64,000 nucleotides of DNA from Adiantum capillus-veneris. Its lineage: Eukaryota; Streptophyta; Polypodiopsida; Polypodiales; Pteridaceae. Where the stretch lies: positions 96,472,587-96,536,586 of the forward strand of contig CM043966.1 in assembly GCA_014529385.2 (NCBI GenBank), written 5' to 3'. Made by a program: the position numbers and the translations under genes. Positions within the stretch are counted from its first letter, which is position 1, and each line of letters starts with the position of its first letter. The notes below the pieces were generated by a model. That model made no database searches and was not told the DNA's origin. It saw only the letters and a program-made list of their open reading frames with translations. Below, in pieces: positions 1 to 12,719 of the stretch.

Positions 1-389
1 ATTCGCCCCCCCTCTCTCCTCTCTCTTCCCTTGGCCGTCGTGCCACCTGGTTCGCCATCCCTGCCCCGTGCGCCCCTGCAGCTGCTCAGCTCCATCCACA
101 GTGAGGCGCAGCCCCCCGCCCTGCAACTTCTTGCGACTAATGCTCCCATTAGTCACCAGCTGTTGCCCTCTCTCTGTGTGCTCGACCCACGACCTGCCGG
201 CAATGCAGACGCAGCGCCTTTGGGAATGCCCACACACACACACACACACACACACACTTAGACACACACACCTTTGGGAATGCCCACACACACACACTCA
301 GACACACGCGCGCACAGTCCTCTCCATCGTCCTCCATCGCCATTCTCACCTGAGGCCTTGGGATCTCTCCCGACTCCCTATAAATCACC

Positions 390-441
<52 letters not shown>

Positions 442-578
442 CACGTGCCAAGCTCCCTGTCTTCCTCTCTCCCTCACGACAGGTGTTGAGCAAGTCCTGG
501 GCGGATGTTTCCCAAGACGTTAAAATTATCTTCTTCTTCTTCTCTCTCTCTCTCTCTCTCTCTCACCACGTGCCCCCG

Positions 579-632
<54 letters not shown>

Positions 633-867
633 ACCCCTCTTTTCCCTCAAAGCCTCAACAACATCTACCCACATTCCCTTTAATTCACCCAAAAGTAGAA
701 TTGGGGACACCTACTGGCTCGTGCGATAAAAAAATCCCATTCATTAACCCTATTCCCCCCCTCCCACCCACCCTAAGGCTCAGTCAAGCTTGCCAACAGC
801 CCCTCACGCCCCCAACATCCATCCATCGTCGCCGCCCGCCCCCCTACCAAGCTTCGTGCCGCCTGTC

Positions 868-921
<54 letters not shown>

Positions 922-1121
922 CTCTTTGTCTCCAATTGAGAGAGACTATTTTCTCTTTATTTACTATGGAGTACACATAAAGTGCCTAGGCATCGATTAA
1001 ATTGATTAAATTTGAAGGGAGAGGGTCCTACTTGTAAGGCACCCAACAATTACGGACACGAAGATCAGCGGTTGTTGCCATGTGTTGCAAAAGCAAAAGC
1101 AAAAGCATAAGGCGACGAGAC
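1..1121. repeat. Microsatellite-dense tract without a convincing gene
   Basis: This stretch is built from simple repeats: (CA)n at 231-257, (CT)n at 394-439 and 540-564, a poly-C run at 579-632 and (GA)n at 872-919. A unit containing CCTTTGGGAATGCC followed by CA repeats is tandemly duplicated around 217-306. Open frames here translate only to Ser-Leu, Arg-Glu, Pro or Gly runs and are repeat artefacts. A second short GA run lies at 1135-1152, flanked by two copies of an AAGCAAAAGCAAAAGCATAAGGCGA motif (seen at about 1088 and 1152). Confidence 0.8.
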
Positions 1122-2055
1122 TCAAGAGAGCATAGAGAGAGAGAGAGAGAGAAGCAAAAGCAAAAGCATAAGGCGATGAGACTCGAGAGTCCTAATGGCT
1201 CTAGCATAATGCACTCGGTAATATCCATTGTGACATCCTTCCACCAATGGAGTATAGTTATCCCATTCCTTGAGTATGTCTGATGGTTGATTCCAATAAT
1301 CCTTTACGATCTTTGGCTGGAACATTTTTTTGTTGGCATGCGAGTCATACCATTCCTGAGTAAGAGATTTGTTGGTTACAGGTACTCCCATTTTGGTATG
1401 GATAATCGCCTTCCTGTACCCGAAGTAGTCATCGAAGAAAGCAGATTCTTTTGGAAACACATCCAGTGTGTCCCATCCCACTGGGCTGTGTATATTTGCA
1501 CAATCTACAAGGCACTGAAGTCTCCTGTAGGCATTGTATAAATTTTTTACATTGCGAGGATTGTAGATCAGTGACTTCCTAAATAAGTCAAAAAATAACT
1601 TCTAAGGTACTGAGCTAAAGGAATGTCGGTCATTGTTTTTGCACTACCATCCCCATACATTAAACATAACAATGTCAAAGCATCCCATAGCCATTACTAA
1701 AAGCCATCCACGTTTCCTTTGTTGGTCTTAGGGTAAGTTCATAAGAATTTATGTACAATATTTGATTAGTGACTACAATCTCCGTTCCCAAATTATATTG
1801 TATCAATTTGATACTCTCAACAAGCGAGGGTTTATGCTCAGGGGGTCTAAACTCGGGGTTTCCTGCAACATAATGATACCAAGCTCGAAAGGTATTTGGT
1901 ACCATGAAATCTATAGACATCAACTTTTTCTTCTCTTCTCCGTTATGTGTGGTAGTGAAAAGTCTTTGAAATACCACTCTAGTTTGGAAATGCTCCTCCA
2001 CCATAAGGTGAGAGAGTATATCCGCCCATATCCCTCGAGGTAATATGTCAATCAT
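1122..2055 (-). pseudogene. Unrecognised minus-strand family, member C (frameshifted)
   Basis: The frame opens with an ATG at 2055 directly after a pyrimidine/AG acceptor-like sequence and starts MIDILPRGIWADILSHL, which resembles the beginning of an F-box but is too weak to call. Coding-like sequence continues past the stop near 1675 in another frame (about 1590-1680, LMYGDGSAKTMTDIPLAQYL), then in a third frame to about 1190 (segment containing FFDDYFGYRKAIIHTKMG). I read this as one decayed gene of roughly 300 codons with at least two frameshifts. A central segment (VPNTFRAWYHYV followed by ILYIN) aligns by eye with member B at 2198-3002 (VSNTYVTWELYV, VLYLN). I do not recognise the family and assign no function. 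Confidence 0.45.
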
Positions 2056-2197
2056 CTACACACACACCCCATCACTCAAGTTAGTTAGAATGATAAAATC
2101 AAGATTCAAACTCAATTATTATATCTTCAAAACTATATGTATTATATCAAAATCAATCTTTTATTAACGTAGAAGACCAAAAAGATGCATGGTGTTT

Positions 2198-3002
2198 CTA
2201 GGGAGATACATAAATACGAAAAAGTCCAATGAACCACTTTTTGGTTCTTACAACTAAGGTTCTACCCCTATACTTGTTCATATCTCGGGTGTCAAAGTTT
2301 AGAACTTCAACTTGTGCACTAAAAGTCACGTCTTTCTTTTTGTACCATTCTTCCCCCCGTGATACATCCTTGGGTGATAATCCAGTAAAGCAGTTTACAT
2401 GAGCATGTTGTTCGTTTATATCTACTCGCGTTCACTGCCATTGGTTGTGCTTGGGCAAAGTCACAAATGCACCTTGGTTTCTCGTACTCATCAAAGGTAA
2501 TGGTGACATTGTGAGGGTTGTATTTGAGGATAGGTCCATAGACTCTATTGAACCAATCCTGGGGAACATAATAGAATTGGTTGCCTCCATTTGACTTCTT
2601 TCACACTCCGATTATGACCTTCTCCCAAAAGTTGTATCTTTTGTTTAACATAAGGGCCTTCTTATTAAGTATGAGTTCACGACTCGGTATGTTCAAAAGA
2701 GAGCATAAGTTAAGGTAAAGAACATATCCTTGCACTTTAACATCACCTTTTTGGATCTTTTCCTTTATCCAAAGCTGTGGGTTGGTCATAAACCTATCAG
2801 GTACTTGTGTTCGATGTTCAGGTTGAGCTTCAACGTATAACTCCCATGTTACGTAAGTGTTGGATACAAGGTAATCTCTAGTCCCCTTTGAAACTCGAAC
2901 CACTTCACTTTCCCAATGGAGACTAAATCCAACCGTATAATAGAAAAAGACTCTTTGGGCAAAGTCACTCGGGAGTTCATCTAGACAATTAAGAAGATCC
3001 AT
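2198..3002 (-). pseudogene. Unrecognised minus-strand family, member B (one stop, one frameshift)
   Basis: An ATG at 3002 follows a good acceptor (TTATTTTAG). The frame begins MDLLNCLDELPSDFAQRV and is open to a TGA at 2601-2603. The same frame continues coding-like beyond that stop (NQFYYVPQDWFNRVYGP, then TITFDEYEKPRC) to about 2425, where a one-base shift leads into a further open segment (VNCFTGLSPKDVSRGEEWYK, VVRTKKWFIGLFRIYV) ending at a TAG at 2198-2200. The total is about 268 codons. The TGA sits where CGA (Arg) would be one C-to-T step away. It shares a central block with member C. It is unidentified; it could be a lineage-specific gene family or a protein of an uncharacterised mobile element. 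Confidence 0.5.
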
Positions 3003-3226
3003 CTAAAATAAGACAATGAGAGAGAGAAAACTAGGGACACATGTGAGCCAAAACTGAGTCTACGCTTCTTTTATTCATCAAAATTTGATTTTCATGATTT
3101 CATAACAATATTATGGGTCTCTTGGAGCTAATTCTCTAAATATTATTTTAACTCTCATAATAGGGTATTCTCTCAGACCTCCCATGCGACAACATGGTCT
3201 GTAGTTATCTTTCAACTTTTCTTTTC

Positions 3227-3610
3227 CTATGATAGCTGTAAGAGCTTCAAACTTCTAGCGACTTCGGCAATTCTTAACATTTGGGAACGCATTGCCAAGT
3301 AATAGAACATGTCTTCTAGGCCTAGCCATATTCTGAGTTGAGGTAGTCTGAGGTTGACAAACCAATCTCTTGGATTGTCATCAATGTGGATAAAGATTTG
3401 ACGGAAGGGTTCTTGGTGACGGTTAAGGTAACTATGGTCAACACTCTTCCAACAAGTTGTGCTTCCTGGTATGCCAAAATCTTTGGTCCCAATTTCTAAG
3501 TAAAAAAGTTTCCATTCACACCTCAACAATCGTGTTGCCATATCGTTGAACACTATGGCCAAAACCTCATTCCCCTAGCTAAAGCATTCAGACGTCACTG
3601 TGGCAGCCAT
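3227..3610 (-). pseudogene. Unrecognised minus-strand family, possible first exon or member A
   Basis: An ATG at 3610 opens a frame (MAATVTSECFS) interrupted by one in-frame TAG after 11 codons. It continues through MATRLLRCEWKLFYLEIG and IHIDDNPRDWFVNLRLPQLR to a stop at 3227. The DWF-N block resembles the QDWFNR of member B, so this may be a third relative or the first exon of the same transcript. It lies about 240 bases downstream, in the minus direction, of a primer-binding-site-like sequence at 3853-3864, the position where a retroelement gag frame would start. I see no zinc knuckle, protease or reverse transcriptase linked to it. Confidence 0.4.
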
Positions 3611-3852
3611 TTGTTACTAAAAAAAAACATTCAAAGATATTACAATGACGTTGTTTGAACACTTCAACCATAACTCAAACTAAACACTTCCACGCAAGAA
3701 GATAAGTCAAACAAGTACCACACACGAATGTCACTTTATAGATGCATTATGAATACAATATCTTTTCTCAAACAACATGCATGAATGCGTGCACGATGCA
3801 TAAATAACCCGACTAGTATCATGCTTTAGTCTATGCCCATAACCTTAAGCAT

Positions 3853-3864
3853 TGGCTCTGATAC
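3853..3864 (-). other. Initiator-tRNA-Met primer-binding-site-like sequence
   Basis: The plus strand reads TGGCTCTGATAC, the complement of the TGGTATCAGAGCCA primer site used by many plant LTR retrotransposons. A minus-strand element would have its 5' LTR to the right (from about 3868, TGAGAGATACCC) and internal genes to the left. I could not find the matching 3' LTR in the window, so the LTR is not delimited. Confidence 0.4.
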
Positions 3865-3867
3865 GAG

Positions 3868-4136
3868 GTGAGAGATACCCCTCCCCGGGGGTCTATGCAC
3901 AAAATATACAACCTATACTTCTATACAATTTTTCAATATACATCAGAGTTGTGAAAGCATTTTCATAGGGGAGGAGTTCTCAGTGCCCGACCAAGCATGG
4001 GGTTTAGACCATGAGCCGGAGTGCATTCAGAGTACCTAGTGACTAGTGCTACCCCTCAATGGGTGTTATGAATGAAAGCATACTCAAGAAAAATATAACA
4101 TTCTGGAGGGTGAATATATGTGTACACCGTGTTGCA

Positions 4137-4201
<65 letters not shown>

Positions 4202-7089
4202 TATAGTGGAGGGTGAAATAGAGTGCACAGAGACATGAGAAGATGACAACAGAGAATCTTTAAATGCCCATCTAAATGGAACATGCAACCATGTATTAAT
4301 GCAATGACAAAATTTGGGTATACCATAACATAAAAAAAAGAGTTTATGACAAAATAACTAGCAGAGCACAGGACCCTCTGTAGGGATCGACCGGTCCACC
4401 CATCCACTTCTGCTCTACTACGGAGAGAGAGAATTTCACTTCACCGAGAGCGAGCTAGAACACCTCCAACCTACCTAAGCCAGATATAAGCTGAGGCCGC
4501 TTCGTCCCCCTCCATGAATCCGAGATCTGAAAGGATCCCAAGTACCAGTAGGTGGTAGGGTATCAACACCAACCATACCAATTTAGGCACCACGCCTCTT
4601 CGATGCCCAACACCGGATGTTTAGGCAAAGCCAAGGCAAAATCCCCGACACGTTAGCCATGTAGGTCATTCAACCCCTGATGCACTAGCCGTGTAGATGA
4701 GCCTAACAAAAAGAAGAAGCCCTAAGCAATACCCTCGATCCAGCAAAGCCCCAGGTCAACGACCCTTTAGTCTAAGGCTAAGCGATATAGGTGATCCTAG
4801 TCTTGTAGCGACGTTGCCATGAGAAACATAACACATGAGTCCAATCACAATAGCATTTTCCATATGCACAAACAATTAAACTGTATAGGGTCGCTACCCT
4901 TACACATCTACCATCAACGATCCAAATCACTTCATGATCCAATTCCAAAACCATAACCATAACCATAATCCAATCACATCAGACGGGCAAGCACTCCACC
5001 CAACTTGGGTGAGGCATGACCAATCCTGCATAACCACTTTAGAACATAACCTGGTTGTAAAAATTTCGGTAGCATAACCAAATCCATTAAAAAAAAATCC
5101 ATGAGACACATCGGCTTACACCATAGAATATCAACCATAATCCATAAGGGAATCTCAGCCCTTGAACATGAATCATAATCACGCTGAACCAACTCCCACA
5201 CTTGGAGTTTGACACATCCCTGTAATCAATCAGAGTCCACACATATGTGACCCTAAGACGTGATTCTTTTATGCATAAAAAGAGTCAGACCAGCAACTAT
5301 TCATGATATAAAAATCCAATTTTTACCACATCCAACCATGCAAAGTTGATGTATCATATCTGCACTTCACCTCCTTAGCACATAGAGCTAGTTTTTGACC
5401 TAGGAAGATGGAAAGAAATCACAACCATACATATGAGGCATCCACATCAATACATGAGTTCACATACATCATATGATAACACTCCATCACCATAGAAACG
5501 ATGTAAAATAGCTCCAACCTTTAGGTCAACCATAAATCGTAACTTCACACATATGCAAAAAACAAATTTTTGGCATTTTTTAATGCAATTGAAAGTATTT
5601 GGCCTCAAGACAATGCATCAAGCTCCACTCCATAATATAGAATATCACTCTATCACATCACTTCACCCATGTGGTACTCACACAACAAACGGTAACCCCA
5701 AAAGAAAGCCACTTTATTCATATCTGCCTATGCGGTTCGGGACGTTTAACCATATACTGTCACATAAGTTTATGGCCATCTAATGATTGAAGTCAACTCA
5801 CCAAAACAAACCATAAAACATATAAAATAGCTTGGTAAACTCACGACATCATATGATACTCCCATTGGTAGTACCCCTACACGTGTAGGTAAAACCGGTT
5901 ATAGAGCGATTAGCAACTCGCATTCCCAAGGTGATAACGGAGAACTAAATTCATTTATCATCAAGTTTGATCAAGCTTGTCAATTGGTTAAGTAGGTTTG
6001 TCCATACGACAAATCTATATAGTGGTTCTCCAAGGAGCCTGAAGTCAAAATTTTGGTTTAGTGGGGGCAGCAAGCTATTTTTTGACCATATTTCTTAGCT
6101 CGTGTATGTTTTTCACATGACAGAAAAGAGAGAAATGTTCTAAATGATGTGTTTTATGTCTAGTATAAAGGGTTTGGGCTGATTCATAGTGGTTTGTGAT
6201 TTATGATCAAAACAGTGTTCCTACCTCTATGACGTGAAACAAAAAGTACTTTTTATGCACGTATGTGACCATAAATGTATCATGCACATAAATCAACGTG
6301 TTAAACATGATGAAATAATCATTGAGGCAAATTCGTATGTACTCGGTTGATCCATACATGTACTAACCAGCAAGTTATAGGCAAGTGCAGCAGGCTGGAG
6401 TATGCCACAAGTCAGAAGGTAGCGCTAGTTTTATAGCTAGGAATAGCTTCCTGCTTTTGGGAACTTTCCTAAAAACAAGCCTTTGTTTTTGGTGGTCAAC
6501 TCTCCCACTTACCATTCAATTTCTATAGCAAAATTGGCCATCTGAGCAATATCTGGCCAACTAATGAAAACCATAGATAGACTATGCTACGCCGTAATGT
6601 CCCGACATAATTATGACTTTCCCGTACTACCTTGATGTATTTAAGGTACCGCTTTTTATAAAAATATTTCCTATAAAAATCCCGTTTAACAACAATTCAT
6701 GAAATTTGGGACTTATTCAAGTCTCATTTTTAGATAGGTGATCCAAAAGAGACTATTTTAACAGGCAATTTCTCACATAGAATACATTTGGAAACTCTGA
6801 TGAAATGCTTGGATTTTTGAGATTAAATGTATGAAGTGAGCTCTCTTTTTTAATGAGCCAACAACATTTAACACAAAAGAAAGATAAGAGAACCCAAAAA
6901 ATAGTGCAAGAGAAAATCACCTTTTTTTTGTAAATATATGTTTGGATTTAAAAAATACACAAGAAAGAATGTCTATGTTGGGTTCTCCAACTTGTGGTTT
7001 CTGGCTTAAAAGTTAAAGAATACCAAGAATTTAAGTGCCCTTAACACATTTAAAAGAGGTGAGTCTCACAATTTCAAACAAGTGCTAAA
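3868..7089. other. Non-coding AT-rich stretch
   Basis: No protein-coding signal beyond chance frames was found. It contains a pure (GA)n microsatellite at 4141-4197 and possibly the remains of the LTR suggested by the primer-site-like motif at 3853. Confidence 0.55.
4141..4197. repeat. (GA)n microsatellite
   Basis: Uninterrupted GA dinucleotides, about 28 units. Confidence 0.95.
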
Positions 7090-7094
7090 ACATC

Positions 7095-7465
7095 TATAAA
7101 AGAGTACATGCTCGAACTTAAGTTCTCGACTCACCATAGTAAGAGTGCCTACACACCTAAGTTCAAAACTCTACTCTTTTGAAGGTGTGTATGACTCTCA
7201 TTGTGGTGAGATTCACACTTAAGTACTCGTCTCTACTCTTGCAGTCACTTGAAAGTGTTTTAAGCACTCTTTCTATGGTTAGCGGCTCGAACTTAAGTTC
7301 GAGCCTCTACCCTTTAACAAGTATTTTGCACTCACTTGAAAGTGTTTTAAGCACTCTTTCTATGTTCAGGCTCGAACTTAATTTTGATCCTCTACACTTG
7401 TGGAGGAGTTTAAACACTCTTACTTTGGTGACATGCAAACTGATTCAACCTTACCATGCTCAATA
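7095..7465. repeat. Degenerate tandem repeats with CTCGAACTTAAGTTCGAG palindrome
   Basis: A unit of roughly 80-90 bases containing CACTTGAAAGTGTTTTAAGC, CACTCTTTCTATG and a GCTCGAACTTAA stretch is repeated at about 7245-7330 and 7332-7405, with more diverged copies from 7100. One copy carries the perfect 18-bp palindrome CTCGAACTTAAGTTCGAG near 7287. Confidence 0.7.
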
Positions 7466-7499
7466 AGAGTGCACAAAACGAACTTTAGATGAGTACATG

Positions 7500-10400
7500 T
7501 TGAGACTCGCTACTCTTTTGAATGGTTTCATAGAAACTATTTGCTTTGATGACCAACCGTCTAGGATGTTTTATAGGGACTATTCCTCTGGGGAGGCTCA
7601 GAGTGCATGAGTACCCTAGTTTAACATCCTAAAGAACATGCTCAACACATCACATGCTTACACACCACTTAATCAAGCCTCTACATGCACTTTGTATTTA
7701 CCATTAACCATGAAGTCAAAGAGCACCAAAAAGGTGGAGATGCTACCTAAGCAAAGATAAAGAAAACAATATGAATGTATACTACACATGAACGTCCTAC
7801 TAAAGTACTAAGTTAAGCTCACCTCTCCATAACGATATCACTACAACGATTTGCAACAGTGAGGAGGCCATGCCTAGGCGTGGATTGTGTATAAACAAAA
7901 AGTTGCGATTAAGCTTAATCACGCTAGTGTCAAAAACCCTTCAAGGTGTAACTTTCTAGAAGTCCTTGAGCACAAACGCATATGCATTGACGATGATGAG
8001 CGCACAAGTGTCGGCAGCCAAAATTAGGGCATTACAACCTTTCCAAGGTGAGTCGCCGACGCAAGGCGGCTTGAAGGACACAATGGAGTTGTAAACTCAA
8101 GAAGCCCCATGCTGCTTGCACGGGCATAGAGCGTCAAGCAATTGACATGTGCATACAGTAGCTACACACTACCACTCAATTGGAAGGCCCGTCCTCAGCC
8201 ATCTTGCCTAGCCTACTTCCCGGAGGCTTGTGGCCTTCGATCCCTTCTGCGTTTCCGAGCCAAAGAATTCTAGAGAAGTGTACTGGGGAGCGCTCCCCTT
8301 CCATCCTGCGCACATAGTTTCTGAAGAAGAATATTGAAGCCATCGTGGTAGCTTTGATAAGTGCAAAAGATACAAGTCTGAAGCAGCATCAACGCTCTGG
8401 ACAGGCCGAGGATGACCATGACGTTAGTGTTAATGTGTTAACTCATGTATCAGGTTTTAAGTTTCAATCTTTTAGCGATGTCTTTGTTTTTGAGTTTTTG
8501 AGTTTCTTTGAATCGTTTTGTCTTTGAATTTTTGAGTTTCTTTTTGTCTCTTTAGCTAAGGTCACCTCTTTGTTCATTGCCTAACAACATGTCTTTCTTC
8601 GCATGATTTTTCAGCGAGTCAAGTTTGTTTGTTTTTTTTGTTTTGAGCTGTGTTGGGTGTCTCATAGGCTAATGGCATTTCTTTGTTCTTATGTTTTTCC
8701 TCGTTTTGTTGTTGTGGTCACGTTCTGGTGGTCCAATTAAGTTTTTTCAATGGTATTCCGGTTCAATAAATTCTTGTCATGGGACTCTGGTCTTGAGAGT
8801 TGTCAGAGAGTTTTCATGTACAAGATAAAAGTGTGATTTTCTTCCTTTCAAACCCCCATCCGTGTCTTTTATTTTGAAAGTATTGTGCATTCCTAAGTTT
8901 CAATCTTGGAGGTTCATGATGCGTGTGCAATCAAAGGCCCAGGTTGTTGAAGCTCTTACATTTCAAGTATGTGGTGGCTCTAATGCTTTAATCTAAGTAT
9001 GTGCTAACGATCTTGGGCTGGGTTTTTAGATGTAATCTCAAGTGGATTCTATCTCACTCAACACAAATAAAAGGAGCGCATTGGGAAAATGAACGTAGCC
9101 ACATGGAAGTAGAGGAAAAAAAGCAGTGGACATGGGTGGAATCGCAAGGGCTTGCGTGAGCACCGAGGAAGTTGGGATGATTTGGCGACGATCAAAATCA
9201 TCATCGAACCAAGGGACAACCAAGCCCGTACACGGAAGGAGAATGAGCCTGCATGGTAGGTCTCCAACGAGCGAGGTGCATTGGTGGCATGGAACGAAGG
9301 ATACAATGATAAGGGTTGTGTTTTTATATGAAAGTTCTCAAGCAACGAACAACAATCCGGATTCGATGAATTGGCTTAGCATACAAATTTGAGGGTTCTA
9401 AGGTCGCGAGATCGAACAATAATTCTGAGGTAGTGTTTTACTCTTGCCTAGAGAGGAAACATAGCTAGCTGACATTTAAGGGAATCTATGAACATGCCAT
9501 CTATTGGACTTGAAAGAGCTAGTATCATGAAAACGTGGGTAGGGAAAACATAACTTTGTGTTATGTCCACATTGAAATTAGTGTACTTTTTCGTTGACAT
9601 CTACAAAGGACATAAGCTTTGACACTTAAGTTCTCTCTACATGGCTACCATAAGCAGTCAATAGTTTTTTAGATTCATATTGCTCTTCTTTGTGTGTAAT
9701 GCGAGAGTTCTTGATATAGATCCAAGAGATCAGAGTCGTCCCAAACTTTGGTATTTTTCCCAAAATTCTTAAATTGGTCTTAATTCTACACCGATTTTGT
9801 TGTACGTTTGGCAAGTTGGAGGGTAGAGAGCTGCAAATTTTTTACATTGTGGTCTACAACATTCTAGTTGAATTTTTTTCCATTTTGCACCAATTTTTTG
9901 TACATTTGACAGACTAGTTGCACCTAGGGTAGCTAGTTGTAGGTCAAGGATAGATAGCTACAAATTTTTAAAGATTTGTTTTGACCTATAGAAACCGCTT
10001 ATATCATGCCCTTTTTGTAATTCCTAATCGTTTTTTTGTGATCATAACTTTACATAAGAGTTTTGAAAAATTATCTATGGTTTGAGAGATATTGGCTAAC
10101 CACGATTGCAGGGTGTTCTAAACTTGTAAATTAATATGCAGATGATGTATGCATATTGTGGTAATTTAGAGTGGTTTTGGAGATGATTTGCTACATCCAA
10201 AGAGCTCAGATTAAGCTTGGTTCATTTTTTTGGATTTATCATTTTCTCTCAGTGAAGAAAGTGGGGGATGAAAATTCCATCAAATTTATGTACATAAGTT
10301 GAGAACATTTGGTGGATGTATGCACTTCGTGGACTCTCAAGATTTGAGAGTGGATTCATCATCAATTATGTACATTTTCTCCTGCAATTGAGCCAAATTC

Positions 10401-11280
10401 AAAGTGAGTGGTGTACGGATTTGCAAAAAGTTTTGCAAAACATTGATTCAGTGTTTTGGTTTATGGCCGTTGATAGCAATTTGCATATGGTTTTTATGCG
10501 TAGTTACTCCGTTTGTGTATGTGGAGTGTGGATTGCCATTGTTTGCACATTGCAAAGCCATTTTAACGTCTTAGATACAGTTTATGGCTTGAAAGTTTGT
10601 ATTAAGATCTTGCTCAGTTTGTAAAGGAGCCTCCATTTGATTTTCCCTAGATTTCTTGCCATAAGTTTGGCTTGGTTTTCATACACTCTTTTGATGCATC
10701 TGCATTCATTGTATTAAGATGGTGATCCTCTCTTGTTGTGGTGGACTTTGCTCCCACATTGATGAGCATATGGTTGTTTTTTACACAAACATGTCTTCAT
10801 GTACCTCTCATAGGAATGAGTATGAGATGTATGCTCGTGTGGCTACAAGTTACAGGTAGCCGGATTTGAGCTTTGGTAGTGGTTGATATGTTCTTCCACC
10901 TCTCTTAGTTCCAAGCACAGATTCCATGTGGTTTTGGTGGGTGAGACTTACATCAGTGTGACAATTGCAGAGCACAGTGCGGTTACACTACTGCAGGAAA
11001 GCAGGAGATCTTATGCATTGATCTGCTTGATCACTACGAGTGTTTTGGTTAACTCTGTTGAGATTGTTTTCTCCTCGTAGGGAGCTCCTTTTGTTCCAGG
11101 TTTTGGTGCACTTTTCTTTGGCATTGGTTTATGCACATTATCCTTGTACATGTTGTAGTCATATCTCTTGTTTATCCCATTTTGATGGCCATCATTTTGG
11201 CATAGTGGTCGAGTTGATCTCCTACTTTGACATTCACTTATGGAAATTGATATTTGTGACAGTTTTGAGTCCACTTTGAT
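7500..11280. other. No gene recognised
   Basis: I see no sustained coding frame with family resemblance, no RNA gene and no structured repeat. Frames up to about 100 codons occur but show no conserved motif. Confidence 0.5.
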
Positions 11281-11299
11281 GACTCATGTCACACAACAG

Positions 11300-11925
11300 T
11301 CTCATTCATGTCAACATTTCAGATGTTGTCATTGTGGTGACACAGGGCACATTAGATGTCATTGCTTTAGACACATGAGGTAGCGGCACAAATGTATGTG
11401 TGTGCATAGATGGTTTTGGCATAGAGTAGAGAGGTGGCTTTGTATGCTAGTGTTGGTGATGTGACATTACCTTTAGTGCTCCTCTTTATTTTATGTCAAA
11501 TAGAGATGCCACTTGCTCTCAATGGATGCTAGATGAGTATGCATTGTTCCATATCACATCATGTCGTGAGTGGTTTAACACTCTTGCTAGTGGGATCGTT
11601 GGTCATGTTCATCTAGCTAACGGATCATAATATTGACATAGAGGGTATATGAGATATATGATTGTCATTACCTAGTGGTGCATCTTATATGCTACAACAT
11701 GTACGCGAGCATACGTGTTATGTTCCTAAGATTTCACAAAGCTTGATCTCAATGAGATTCTTGAGAGACAATGGATGCCAGGTATTTCTTAGAGAGACGT
11801 TCTTTGAGATGCGTTGTAGTTTGCTAGTTATTGTGAGAGGATCCAGGATTAGCTTGAGCAACCATGCTCTAGCAAGACACATCAGATTGATCTTCTTAGG
11901 ACAAAGATTCCTCCTATCATGAAAA
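11300..11925 (+). pseudogene. Ty1/copia gag-protease-region relic
   Basis: At 11324-11365 the plus strand encodes a perfect zinc knuckle spacing C-x2-C-x4-H-x4-C (CHCGDTGHIRCHC), typical of retrotransposon gag. About 140 bases on, a short frame reads WMLDEYALFHITSCREWF, which resembles the copia protease start W-L-D-S-x-x-S-x-H, with the active DS changed to DE. At 11700-11800 the frame VPKISQSLISMRFLRDNGC resembles the copia pre-integrase segment. Frames are broken and no LTRs were located, so this is a decayed internal fragment. Confidence 0.55.
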
Positions 11926-12655
11926 TGAACGATATGGATTTCTCTAACATACTCATGTTAGAGGTTGATATGGTGATGCGAGGAAATGTGGATACAGTCC
12001 ATATAGAAAATGAGGGAGTGATAATTACCTTAGACTCACGATTGGGCATTCATCCATGACTAGTTTTGGTATTGATGTAGTGAGCCTTGGAATACCTATT
12101 GTGGATAGAATGGTAGAGGTCACTGCACATGGAATTGATGCAGATATGCTGGCAGAGATTACACATTTGTCATCAACTTTTGGGACTCTCATGTATGGCC
12201 TCTTAGTGTTGAGACTCGACATAACAGCTACAGTGGGAGCGTTTGTAGTTAGGGTTGTCAACAAAAGATCAATGATTGACACTAGCATGGTGCATCATGG
12301 AGCAATGCATGTCATTACAGGATACCTTCAAGATATGCATGATGATTCTAGTACAGATATACGCTTTTGCACATTGCTAGAGCATATATGTTGGTATAAA
12401 ACAACTACAAGAGAGCAAGTGGATATAGGTTGAGATGAGATTCCTCCCTATACCTCTTGTGCATACTACTAGGTCCTATAGTAATACTATTTACTGCACA
12501 TTCGTCTTTAAGTGGAAGATTGTTGGAATAAAGGTGGTGTGCCTCCTCTTACCTCGATTGGAAGTGTTAGAGGCGCCTGACTGCCCATCACTTGTACACA
12601 CATTATTTTTTACTAGATAGAAGAATGAGGGGCTCTCTGTCACACATTGTTCTGT
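11926..12655. other. Unassigned sequence between retroelement relics
   Basis: A 125-codon frame at 12056-12433 has no motif I recognise. It may be decayed retroelement sequence, since retroelement remnants lie on both sides. Confidence 0.4.

Positions 12656-12694
<39 letters not shown>
12656..12694. repeat. (CT)n microsatellite
   Basis: Pure CT dinucleotides at the left edge of the gypsy reverse-transcriptase relic. Confidence 0.95.
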
Positions 12695-12697
<3 letters not shown>

Positions 12698-12719
12698 CAC
12701 ATGAACCACATTCGCGCAC

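Noticed and set aside
149-1000. Long Ser-Leu, Arg-Glu, Gly and Pro repeat proteins
   Set aside because: They are translations of (CT)n, (GA)n and poly-C/G tracts in every frame. The same applies to frames at 4049-4407, 33199, 48243, 55537, 58032 and 61225-62086.
9038-10624. Small frames of 60-100 codons
   Set aside because: There is no conserved motif, codon bias or splice context. The frames are consistent with chance.
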